Source: Gallionellaceae bacterium
Lineage (GTDB): Bacteria; Pseudomonadota; Gammaproteobacteria; Burkholderiales; Gallionellaceae
DNA length: 7,329 nucleotides
Reading direction: 5' to 3'
Assembly (NCBI GenBank): GCA_003445795.1
Contig: DMCN01000078.1
Span: 25,204-32,532 of the forward strand
Positions 1-6,081 of this stretch are shown one piece after another. The notes beneath the pieces are model-generated. The model searched no databases and was not told the origin of the DNA. It worked only from the letters and a program-made list of their open reading frames with translations. The first letter of the stretch is position 1; every line of letters starts with the position of its first letter. The translations under genes and the position numbers were made by a program.

Positions 1-246
1 ATCGACCTGGTGCGCTACCAGGTGGCGAACTGCTACATGGGCCGCGCCGGCCTGATCAACTCCGGCGGCGAATCGGGCAAGGACGACCTGCAGCAGGCAG
101 TCCGCACGGCCGTGATCAACAAGCGCGCCGGGGGCATGGGCTTGATCCTCGGCCGCAAGGCATTCCAGAAACCGCTGAAGGACGGCATCGCATTGCTGAA
201 TGCGGTTCAGGATGTGTATCTGGATACGAAGGTGACAGTGGCCTGA
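1..246 (+). CDS. Class I fructose-bisphosphate aldolase, C-terminal fragment (5' end outside window)
   Basis: This is the last 81 codons of a cytoplasmic glycolytic/gluconeogenic enzyme that interconverts fructose 1,6-bisphosphate with dihydroxyacetone phosphate and glyceraldehyde 3-phosphate. The frame is open from the first base and ends with TGA at 244-246. Seen in the sequence are a conserved block ANCYMGRAGLINSGGESG and, further on, a Gly-Gly-Met-Gly-Leu-Ile-Leu-Gly-Arg-Lys stretch. These match the phosphate-binding loops near the C-terminus of the DhnA/FbaB-type (archaeal-type) class I aldolases. The catalytic Schiff-base lysine would lie upstream of the window and cannot be checked. 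An intrinsic terminator follows 34 bases after the stop, so this is the last gene of its transcript. The family call is from recognition only; the symbol fbaB would fit but is withheld because most of the protein is missing. Confidence 0.85.
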   Translation: MDLVRYQVANCYMGRAGLINSGGESGKDDLQQAVRTAVINKRAGGMGLILGRKAFQKPLKDGIALLNAVQDVYLDTKVTVA

Positions 247-279
247 AGCGCCCCCGACAACCCGTGATTCATCCCTGCT

Positions 280-308
280 GCCCCGAATGCCTTCGGGGCG
301 GATTTTTT
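280..308 (+). terminator. Rho-independent terminator of the aldolase gene
   Basis: A perfect 8-bp stem, GCCCCGAA (280-287) pairing with TTCGGGGC (292-299), encloses a TGCC loop and is followed by GGATTTTTT. The U-tract lies only on the plus side, so it terminates the aldolase transcript. It has no T-run on the other strand and so should not work for the minus-strand HD gene that ends at 352. Confidence 0.88.
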
Positions 309-351
309 ACATGGATTATCGGAATGGGGGTGATGCTTGGCCGGGTTCGGT

Positions 352-1278
352 TCAGTCCGGCTGCGTCAACTTGCGCGATATCTCGGCGACGCCGTGGCGC
401 TTGAGCATATTGTAGAGCTCATCTTCGTCGTGTGCGACGACCTTGGCCAGGTAAGCCATATTCTTCTCGATGGATTCCAGATAGTAGTTGTTGCCGACGC
501 CCATCGTGTCCATGAAGTGGTATTCCAGATTCTTGTAGATACCCCCCAGCGCCCCGTCCAGCTTCGCGCGCGTCGTCTCGTAGAAACGGTTGGTCTGGCG
601 CAATAGATCATAGTTGCTCTCGTAGCTACCGAAGTTCGCCTCCTTGAACTCGAGATACAGGAACAGCAGCTTTTCCAGATAGATTCGGTCGGCCATCTGG
701 CCGGTGATATCCGCAGTGGCAACGATGCGGCCAAGCATGCGCGAACGTTCATCCCTGAAGCAAATTTGCGCAAAGGGACGGTTGTGTTCTGTCCCCAGGA
801 TCATGGCGGTCACCGAGACCGGGACGTGCTCGGGGAGATGCTGGTCGGCAAAGTACTGCCGCATGAACTCGATTCCGCGCTGGACGTGCGTCTGCGTATG
901 CTGCGCCCCGGTCCCGGTTTCCTCGCTTTTGCGTTGGGCATAACCAACATCGTGCATCAGGATAGCGATCACGATCAGCGAGATCTCCTCGTCCGTCAGG
1001 CGGTCGCCCGACAGATGCACGCCATGCATGAGGCGCGCACCGCAAAGCAGCACCTCCAGCGTATGGGGAAGATCGTGGTACAGCGTCTTGATGGAGGAAT
1101 AATCCGGGTAGTCGCCATGGAACAGGCGCATGACATCTTCGTATACGGACTCAATGAGGGCGAAATCGTAATCCCGGCTCATCCGGCGGATGATTCCGGT
1201 CACCTTCGCCCATACGATATGCCGGTCTTCGTTGTTGAACAACTCATTGATCTGGTCAGGAGTTGGGATGTTATTCAT
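352..1278 (-). CDS. HD-domain metal-dependent phosphohydrolase, phosphodiesterase-like motif
   Basis: This 308-residue protein has no signal peptide or membrane segment and is probably a cytoplasmic metal-dependent phosphohydrolase. The HD signature is complete: His72 in YHDLPHT (66-73), His109-Asp110 in LMHDVGYA, a further His131, His165 in TEHNR, and the distal Asp190 in ATADITGQMADR. Family knowledge: these residues bind one or two metal ions in HD enzymes. The Y-H-D-x-x-H form at 67-72 resembles the YHNxxH motif of class I cyclic nucleotide phosphodiesterases, where the first His is the proton donor. The C-terminal 100 residues are helical-looking and show no known domain to me. I chose ATG 1278 over a TTG at 1326 because the 16 extra residues look non-conserved and TTG has no ribosome-binding site; ATG 1278 has only a poor one. 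The gene stands alone, flanked by oppositely oriented genes. Its substrate is unknown. Confidence 0.85.
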   Translation of the reverse strand: MNNIPTPDQINELFNNEDRHIVWAKVTGIIRRMSRDYDFALIESVYEDVMRLFHGDYPDYSSIKTLYHDLPHTLEVLLCGARLMHGVHLSGDRLTDEEISLIVIAILMHDVGYAQRKSEETGTGAQHTQTHVQRGIEFMRQYFADQHLPEHVPVSVTAMILGTEHNRPFAQICFRDERSRMLGRIVATADITGQMADRIYLEKLLFLYLEFKEANFGSYESNYDLLRQTNRFYETTRAKLDGALGGIYKNLEYHFMDTMGVGNNYYLESIEKNMAYLAKVVAHDEDELYNMLKRHGVAEISRKLTQPD

Positions 1279-1437
1279 GTTTGAGAATCCATGCACGAGT
1301 CCGGCCTTCAGAGTTAACCTCACCAAAATCGCACGAAGTCTACCCTAGTCGATCGCTGTAACACAATTCAAATACAGCGCCGTTCGTCGGAAAAAAACGA
1401 ATGTAGCCAAGTGTTAAGGAGAAATCCAAGTCTGTCG

Positions 1438-1466
1438 TTGACGCTGACATATCGACCCCGCAAAAT
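1438..1466 (+). promoter_or_regulatory. Candidate sigma-70 promoter for the thioredoxin-like gene
   Basis: TTGACG (1438-1443, five of six consensus bases) and CAAAAT (1461-1466, four of six) are separated by exactly 17 bases. A start of transcription near 1472 would give a leader of about 50 bases before ATG 1522. The -10 is weak, so this is only a candidate. If real, it argues against the longer reading frame that begins at GTG 1411. Confidence 0.35.
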
Positions 1467-1521
1467 AGCCGCAGCTATTCTCTATAGACCAACCAAAGGC
1501 CATACCAACGTGACCCCGCCC

Positions 1522-2370
1522 ATGTACCTGTACCTCCCGCTGCTGTTGACCGCCCTGCTATTCGCCAGCACAACAGCAACTGCTGGCGGTTTGAACGATA
1601 TCGAAGCCATCCCGCATCTCGACCGGTCTGGGAAAGAGGCTTACCGCGACTTTCTGGCTGCCGAACGGCATCGCGCTTTCGCCATCGCCCCGGGCGGCGC
1701 ATGGACATGGAACGGCAACGGCTCCTCTGGCGAGTCCGTCGCCGAGGACACCCTGCAGACCTGCGAGTTCGACAACGGATATGCATGCATCCTTTATGCG
1801 CTGGACGACAAGGTGGTGTTCGACAAGAAAGCCTGGACCGGACTCTGGGGTCCCTATCTGGACCGTTCCGCCGCCGACAAGGCCAATACCGGACTGAAAC
1901 GCGGCGAGCGCTTCTACGACCTGGCTTTCAAGAATCCGCAGGGCAAAGCCATGAAGCTTTCCGACCTGCGCGGCAAGGTGGTCGTGCTGCATTTCTGGGG
2001 ATCATGGTGTCCGCCGTGCCGGCGCGAGATGCCGGAGATGCAGCAGCTGCATCGGCAGTTGGGAGACTCGCCCGATATCAAAATGGTCTTGCTGCAGGTG
2101 CGCGAGGATATTGGCACCGCCAGCAAGTGGGCCCGTCAACAGCGCCTGCAGTTGCCCTTGTACGATTCGGGTGTGAGCAAGAAAGCAAATGATTCCCTGC
2201 CGCTGGCCAACGGCAAGTCCATCCACGACAGATACATCGCCGAGGTCTTCCCGACCACCTATATCCTGGACAAGCACGGCATCGTCGTGTTCTCCAACGT
2301 CGGCCCGATCTCGCGCTGGGCGGAGTATCTGCCATTGCTGCACGACGTGGCAGCACGTTCCGGCAAATGA
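1522..2370 (+). CDS. Exported TlpA/ResA-like thioredoxin-fold protein with an N-terminal extra domain
   Basis: This is a 282-residue thiol-disulfide oxidoreductase, probably periplasmic. Residues 1-21 form a hydrophobic signal segment ending ATA/GG, but with no positive charge before it. Residues about 40-105 form a separate module with AFAIAPGGAWTWNG and two cysteines (Cys81, Cys89) flanking a short loop; similar modules occur in betaproteobacterial proteins, role unknown to me. Residues about 127-275 are an AhpC/TSA/TlpA-type thioredoxin domain with the active site WCPPC (Cys163, Cys166) and the cis-proline loop at Pro244. Family role: reduction of disulfides in apocytochromes c or other exported proteins. 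Its convergent position next to a multiheme cytochrome operon makes that attractive but unproven. The start is uncertain: GTG 1510 has a weak AAAGG (1495-1499) ten bases ahead, and the frame stays open to GTG 1411, which would add basic residues before the hydrophobic stretch. Confidence 0.85.
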   Translation: MYLYLPLLLTALLFASTTATAGGLNDIEAIPHLDRSGKEAYRDFLAAERHRAFAIAPGGAWTWNGNGSSGESVAEDTLQTCEFDNGYACILYALDDKVVFDKKAWTGLWGPYLDRSAADKANTGLKRGERFYDLAFKNPQGKAMKLSDLRGKVVVLHFWGSWCPPCRREMPEMQQLHRQLGDSPDIKMVLLQVREDIGTASKWARQQRLQLPLYDSGVSKKANDSLPLANGKSIHDRYIAEVFPTTYILDKHGIVVFSNVGPISRWAEYLPLLHDVAARSGK

Positions 2371-2383
2371 TCCGAATTGCATC

Positions 2384-2418
2384 AAAAAAAAGCCGCTACT
2401 TCTAGCGGCTTTTTGTTT
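2384..2418. terminator. Bidirectional intrinsic terminator between convergent genes
   Basis: AGCCGCTA (2391-2398) pairs perfectly with TAGCGGCT (2403-2410) around a CTTC loop. An A-run precedes the stem and a T-run follows it, so each strand ends in a U-tract after the hairpin. It lies between the stop of the thioredoxin-like gene (2370) and the stop of the cytochrome b gene (2434), and should end both transcripts. Confidence 0.92.
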
Positions 2419-2433
2419 GCAGCGTCAGACAGC

Positions 2434-3042
2434 TCAATCCACTTCTTCCCAACCCGTGACCATCGTCTTGATGTGTGCGGTCGGTGTATGGCCGGTGGTC
2501 GTCAGGTAGACGTGCGCAATGAAGAACACCAGCATCATAAACGCACCGGCAGTGTGAACGAATGCCACCGCCTCCAAGCTCAGCCAGGCATCGACACCCA
2601 AACCCTTCCATGAGGAATAGAAAAGATAAAACAGTCCAGAACCCCAGATGACCGGCGAGACCATCGACAGCAGTGCCAGGTACGCCAGACGCTGCAGCGG
2701 ATTGTGTTTCTTGGCCGCAGTTTTGTGGAACGGGTTGGGCGCATTGCGGAAGATGCCGAAGGCGTAATAACGCACCATGGCATCCACCTTTTTCAGGCTC
2801 GGAATGTATTGTCTCCATTCGTCGGTGGTGAATTGCCAGAAAATGGTGAAAGCCCAGAGCGTCAGCAGCAGCCATGCGGAAACAGTGTGCAGGTTCACCG
2901 CATTTCCAAAGCCGAGCAGTTTGTATGATCCATGCACTTCGAAGCCGGTGATCATCATAAGAATGACGAGCAAAGCCTGCGACCAGTGCCAGAAACGCTC
3001 ATAGCGACTGTAGAGGTAGATGCGTCGGTTCACTGTATTCAT
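2434..3042 (-). CDS. Di-heme cytochrome b membrane subunit (b561/PhsC-type) partner of the octaheme cytochrome
   Basis: This 202-residue inner-membrane protein probably exchanges electrons between the quinone pool and the octaheme cytochrome encoded just upstream. Four hydrophobic helices can be placed at about 18-37, 52-72, 118-140 and 156-180. Likely heme b ligands are His19 in RFWHW, His52 in NLHTV, His163 in FVHTAGA and His177 in IAHVYL. This is the pattern of the cytochrome b subunits of thiosulfate reductase, formate dehydrogenase and Ni/Fe hydrogenase. The C-terminus, TTTGHTPTAHIKTMVTGWEE, is typical of cytochromes b that sit beside OTR-family genes. The start codon overlaps the upstream stop as ATGA (3039-3042), and AAAGGA (complement of 3051-3056) lies eight bases before it, so translation is probably coupled and the products made in step. 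It is the last gene of the operon. The direction of electron flow is inferred only. Confidence 0.9.
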   Translation of the reverse strand: MNTVNRRIYLYSRYERFWHWSQALLVILMMITGFEVHGSYKLLGFGNAVNLHTVSAWLLLTLWAFTIFWQFTTDEWRQYIPSLKKVDAMVRYYAFGIFRNAPNPFHKTAAKKHNPLQRLAYLALLSMVSPVIWGSGLFYLFYSSWKGLGVDAWLSLEAVAFVHTAGAFMMLVFFIAHVYLTTTGHTPTAHIKTMVTGWEEVD

Positions 3043-4676
3043 TTGTGTTGTCCTTTATTCTTGCCGGTGTAGATGCGGAGTCCGCCGTGGATCAGCACGC
3101 CGATCAGCGACAGCAGGACCAGGGTCCAGCCTGCCATGTCCAGCCATCTGTTGCTGTCGCGGGAAGGCAGGTACACGCCCGCTATACCCTGCAGACGCCC
3201 TTGCTTGCTGTGGCACTGCTCGCAAGACAAAGCGTCATGTTTCGGCGCGACCATGTGGGTGATCGGCCAGGTCATCTCGGTATCGACGAAGCCGTACTCG
3301 CCGCTGTAAGGCAGCTTGGCCGCTTTCATTCCGGCGCCGATCGCTTTCTGCCAGTCAAAGTTGTGCCACAGTGCAGTGTGGTCCTCGCCCGCAGTGTGTT
3401 GCACGGTGAGATAGTTATTCACCTTGTCATAGGGCTGCTTGCCGCGGTGCACCTTGGTCGGCCAGATACGCGAATCGGGATCGTTCGGGCTGCCGCCCAC
3501 TTCGTTGATCTGCACGGTCTTGCTCGGATCGATCTTGTCGCCGATCACCTTGTACGTGGACACGCCGTTGTACCAGCGGTACTCTGGAATCACGTAGGAA
3601 TCCCACACCCATGTGCCTTTCTTGCTGTCGAATTTGCGGCGACCGGCGCTGTCTTTGCTGACCATCGGTTTGCCATCCGGCCCCATGATGGTGGCTTGCG
3701 ACCAGTCCCAGCTTGCCTCGGTACCCACTTCGTTGCGCGCGTATTCCGGGATGTGGCAGGTCTGGCAGGCCAACTTTTCGGTATGCTGGTTGAGCATGGC
3801 CTCATGGTGCGGCTTGTCGCTGTGGCAGGACTGGCAGGCTGCGGGAGATTCATCCTGCTTGCCGCGAATGTGCGCCGGACCTTTGACTGCCGCAGCCACG
3901 TTGTAACGACTGCCGGAGACTTCATGGCTGGAGGTGGCATGACAGGTCGTGCAGGTAAAGTTCAAACCCTTCTCGTCCATGTGCACATCCAGGTATTTAC
4001 CGGGATGTTGCAGCGATGCGTCGAGGTCGCCGTGTTTCGCACCGTTGCCGCCCGCGCCGAAGAAGTGGCAGGAACCGCAGTTGCTGCGACTCGGCATACC
4101 GATGCTCTGCGCCACTTTTTTCAGATCGGCTGGCTCGACAAACTTGCCCGAGCCCTTGGGGAATTCCACGCGCTTGTACACCGGATGCCCGGCATCGCCC
4201 GGCAGCTTGCGGTAGGTGCCGGTCTGGTCATGGCAGATCAGGCAGTCCACGTTCTTTTCGACTTTGAAGTCGAAATTGTCGTCCTTCCAACCGTAACCGG
4301 CATGGCAAGCCATGCAGTCTTTCTCGTTGGAGACCGGTGAGGTGCAGTAGTTGTTGATGATGTTCTTCTTGCCGCGCACCTGCCCGGTCTTGGGATCGGT
4401 AGACTCCCAGGTCCAGTGCTTGGTGTGCTGCACCTGCTTGGCGGCTTCGGTGTGGCAGATCAGGCAAGCCTCGGTCACTTGCGGGCCGGTCCGAAAATTC
4501 CGGTTCAGCTCCTTGAACTTGCTGTGGTCGGCCGTGGAGGCTTTGGGCTTGATGATGGTTTCCAGTTGTGGAGCGGTCGCCGCAGCTGGCGCGGCGGGAA
4601 CCGCGAATGCAGTCGGCGCTGCCAGCAGCGCGCCTGCTGCCATTAGCGGCAGAATGAATTTGAGTCTTGATAACAT
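3039..4676 (-). CDS. Membrane-anchored octaheme c-type cytochrome, tetrathionate reductase (OTR) family
   Basis: This 545-residue periplasmic redox enzyme has a signal peptide of about 25 residues (cleavage likely after AFA), then an Ala/Pro-rich linker. Eight CXXCH heme sites follow at 71, 121, 145, 200, 242, 281, 304 and 485, with a heme-free stretch of about 175 residues between the seventh and eighth. The block SNEKDCMACHAGYGW and the overall spacing point to the OTR family, whose Shewanella member reduces tetrathionate, nitrite and hydroxylamine in vitro. Cys111 is the only cysteine outside a heme motif. Residues about 511-531 form a C-terminal membrane helix followed by a basic tail, so the protein should be tethered to the inner membrane, beside the cytochrome b encoded next. 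AAGG (complement of 4684-4687) stands seven bases before ATG 4676. The physiological substrate and the direction of reaction cannot be told from the sequence. Confidence 0.9.
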   Translation of the reverse strand: MLSRLKFILPLMAAGALLAAPTAFAVPAAPAAATAPQLETIIKPKASTADHSKFKELNRNFRTGPQVTEACLICHTEAAKQVQHTKHWTWESTDPKTGQVRGKKNIINNYCTSPVSNEKDCMACHAGYGWKDDNFDFKVEKNVDCLICHDQTGTYRKLPGDAGHPVYKRVEFPKGSGKFVEPADLKKVAQSIGMPSRSNCGSCHFFGAGGNGAKHGDLDASLQHPGKYLDVHMDEKGLNFTCTTCHATSSHEVSGSRYNVAAAVKGPAHIRGKQDESPAACQSCHSDKPHHEAMLNQHTEKLACQTCHIPEYARNEVGTEASWDWSQATIMGPDGKPMVSKDSAGRRKFDSKKGTWVWDSYVIPEYRWYNGVSTYKVIGDKIDPSKTVQINEVGGSPNDPDSRIWPTKVHRGKQPYDKVNNYLTVQHTAGEDHTALWHNFDWQKAIGAGMKAAKLPYSGEYGFVDTEMTWPITHMVAPKHDALSCEQCHSKQGRLQGIAGVYLPSRDSNRWLDMAGWTLVLLSLIGVLIHGGLRIYTGKNKGQHK

Positions 4677-4735
4677 GTGGTCACCTTGATTGATCTGGGT
4701 GTGGATACGGTAGGGTAGCTATTTGGATAATTGCC

Positions 4736-5284
4736 TTAGCAACCACCTGCCGCACCGGCGCTGGCCCCGCCGCTCGTTGCGCCGGGCGTGCCCTTGATCA
4801 TCGCAGGGGCAGGTTTGCTCGCATCGAACACGACGAACTTGGCCTGGTCCGCGGAAACTTGCTTCATGATGCCGCCCACCTTGGCACCGAACAAGCTGCC
4901 GATCAGTTCGGCATTCATCATGCCGATGTAGGTCTTGCCGTCGTTCTTCTTGTACACCGAGATCTTGCAGGGCATCAGATTGGAGAGGAAACGCAGCGAA
5001 TCGTCCTTGAGGATGGGGCCGGAATATCTGGTGCTGCAAGCCTCGATCATCAGCACGGGAAGCACATTGCCGCCGTCAAGCTCGATGGGCTTGGCCGCGT
5101 TGCGCAGGCCGGACAAAGACCAACCGTTGCCGGCGTTCTGAATGTTCTGCTGGATGCGGGCGACTGTCTCTTCCACACCGAACGGGCTTTGAATCTCCCT
5201 GAACATCAGGCTGCCCGCGAAGTTGTAGACGAGCAGCACGACAACGACGATACCAGCGACAAAACCTCCGACGACCTTCAACAT
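4736..5284 (-). CDS. Membrane-anchored DUF302-domain protein with a C-terminal Gly-Gly-Cys
   Basis: This 182-residue protein has one hydrophobic N-terminal helix (about 3-26), which is an uncleaved anchor or a signal segment. A DUF302 domain follows (about 36-156), recognisable by GVEETVARIQ, EACSTRYS, and LMPCKISVYKKNDGKTYIG. Cys83 and Cys106 sit at the positions where many family members have them. After the domain comes a flexible Gly/Ala/Ser-rich tail ending in Gly-Gly-Cys (Cys182 is the last residue), so there are three cysteines. DUF302 has no settled biochemical role; members often occur near sulfur-metabolism and redox genes. I chose ATG 5284 because GGGGGGAAG lies before it at normal spacing; the next ATG upstream (5302) would put that tract inside the coding region. 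It lies 59 bases upstream of the octaheme gene, in the same direction, so co-transcription is likely. Confidence 0.82.
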   Translation of the reverse strand: MLKVVGGFVAGIVVVVLLVYNFAGSLMFREIQSPFGVEETVARIQQNIQNAGNGWSLSGLRNAAKPIELDGGNVLPVLMIEACSTRYSGPILKDDSLRFLSNLMPCKISVYKKNDGKTYIGMMNAELIGSLFGAKVGGIMKQVSADQAKFVVFDASKPAPAMIKGTPGATSGGASAGAAGGC

Positions 5285-5388
5285 TTTGTACTTCCCCCCC
5301 ATAAATAGACAGACTGACTTGATATATGTGCAACAAAATCCGTTTTCCACGACATTCACATGCAGCGTTCCCCACCCGACCCCGGACT

Positions 5389-5811
5389 TCAGTTGAGCGG
5401 GATGTTGTGGGAGATGAGCCAGCTCTGGTCCAGCTCCCATTTCACGCTGCTGACGCCGGGTTGGCCGAGCACAATCTGACGCGCTTCGGACTGCATTTGC
5501 GCCAGTTCCTTTTCAGCAGCGATGAAATCGGGATGATCGGGCGCTTTGCCCGCCAGGTTGGGATAGAGGGTGCCTATCATCCGCACCACCGGCATCTCGT
5601 AGGAACGCGGCGTACCCATCACCGCGGACTCGCCTACCAGGCGCACCACCCTGAACGTGTAGGGATAGTTCCGCAGAGCCGGGCTGGCGACTTGCTCCAG
5701 CGCCTGGTTCAGCGCCACAACCTTGGGATCGGTGCGCAAGACGAACCAGTAGAACGCCCCGAGCACGAATACCGCGAGCAAGATCTTCAGGATTCGTTTG
5801 TCTCGCACCAT
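5389..5811 (-). CDS. Small membrane-anchored protein of unknown function, first gene of the cytochrome operon
   Basis: I do not recognise a named family for this 140-residue protein. A basic N-terminus (MVRDKRILK) leads into one hydrophobic helix at about 8-25, and the remaining 115 residues are hydrophilic and presumably periplasmic. The soluble part has a helical stretch (about 97-114) and a C-terminal segment with VSSVKWELDQSWL. It contains no cysteine, no heme motif and few histidines, so it is unlikely to carry a redox centre itself and could be an assembly or structural factor; that is inference. ATG 5811 is chosen because GGAGG (complement of 5818-5822) stands six bases before it; the open frame extends to 5871 but without such a site. 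The DUF302 gene starts 104 bases downstream on the same strand, a gap wide enough for a second promoter. Confidence 0.75.
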   Translation of the reverse strand: MVRDKRILKILLAVFVLGAFYWFVLRTDPKVVALNQALEQVASPALRNYPYTFRVVRLVGESAVMGTPRSYEMPVVRMIGTLYPNLAGKAPDHPDFIAAEKELAQMQSEARQIVLGQPGVSSVKWELDQSWLISHNIPLN

Positions 5812-5911
5812 CTCGTCCCTCCAATTGGCTTTGATCCGAAGTTTCCAGCTCGGGCGCAGCAGACCAAGCACACCAAACCGGCACTACCCCGAAGTATTAA
5901 CTGAAGGCTCA

Positions 5912-5948
5912 TCAGCAATCGCCATGCCATACGGATGGTGATTGCTGA
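5912..5948. repeat. Strong inverted repeat upstream of the cytochrome operon
   Basis: The arms at 5912-5925 and 5935-5948 can form a 14-bp stem with one G-U pair around a nine-base loop. The outer nine pairs, TCAGCAATC with GATTGCTGA, are perfect. It lies about 100 bases upstream of the first gene of the cytochrome operon and about 130 bases past the stop of the EamA permease gene. On the minus strand no T-run follows, so it is not a standard terminator for the permease; on the plus strand a GATTTTTA stretch follows after about six bases, but no gene is read into it. It may be a regulator site, a leader structure or a degenerate terminator. Confidence 0.6.
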
Positions 5949-6014
5949 ATATTGATTTTTATCAGCCAGATACCGCTGTGAATAGATAACGAGGAGAAGT
6001 GGAAATGAGTGGAT

Positions 6015-6064
6015 CGGCCGCCATCAATGGCATAACAGACAGTCGCAGCCGCCAACTATGGCAT
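6015..6064. repeat. Two imperfect 19-bp direct repeats in the intergenic stretch
   Basis: CGGCCGCCATCAATGGCAT (6015-6033) and CAGCCGCCAACTATGGCAT (6046-6064) agree at 16 of 19 bases with a 31-base period, close to three helical turns. A further partial copy (CAATGGCAT, 6074-6082) touches the permease stop codon. Within the 270 bases between 5812 and 6081 this and the hairpin are the only structure I can see. The spacing would suit paired protein binding on one face of the DNA, but a small local duplication explains it equally well. Confidence 0.4.
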
Positions 6065-6081
6065 GCAACTATTCAATGGCA

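Noticed and set aside
766..1284. Plus-strand frame of 172 codons opposite the HD gene
   Set aside because: The minus-strand HD motifs are clear and complete; the opposite frame has no motif and no ribosome-binding site, so it is a shadow.
1411..1521. Upstream extension of the thioredoxin-like protein to GTG 1411
   Set aside because: It would add 37 residues ahead of a hydrophobic signal segment and would cover the candidate promoter at 1438-1466. It is kept only as an alternative because the shorter starts lack a strong ribosome-binding site.
3045..4340. Long plus-strand open frame of 431 codons opposite the octaheme cytochrome gene
   Set aside because: It mirrors a gene with eight CXXCH motifs, a signal peptide and a good ribosome-binding site. 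The antisense frame stays open through GC-rich codon bias and its translation shows no recognisable domain.
5285..5440. Longer start of the DUF302 protein (52 extra residues)
   Set aside because: The extension is non-hydrophobic, contains two cysteines unlike the family, and would put the G-rich ribosome-binding site inside the gene.
5912..5960. Hairpin read as the terminator of the permease gene
   Set aside because: On the permease strand no T-run follows the stem; the T-rich stretch is on the wrong side.
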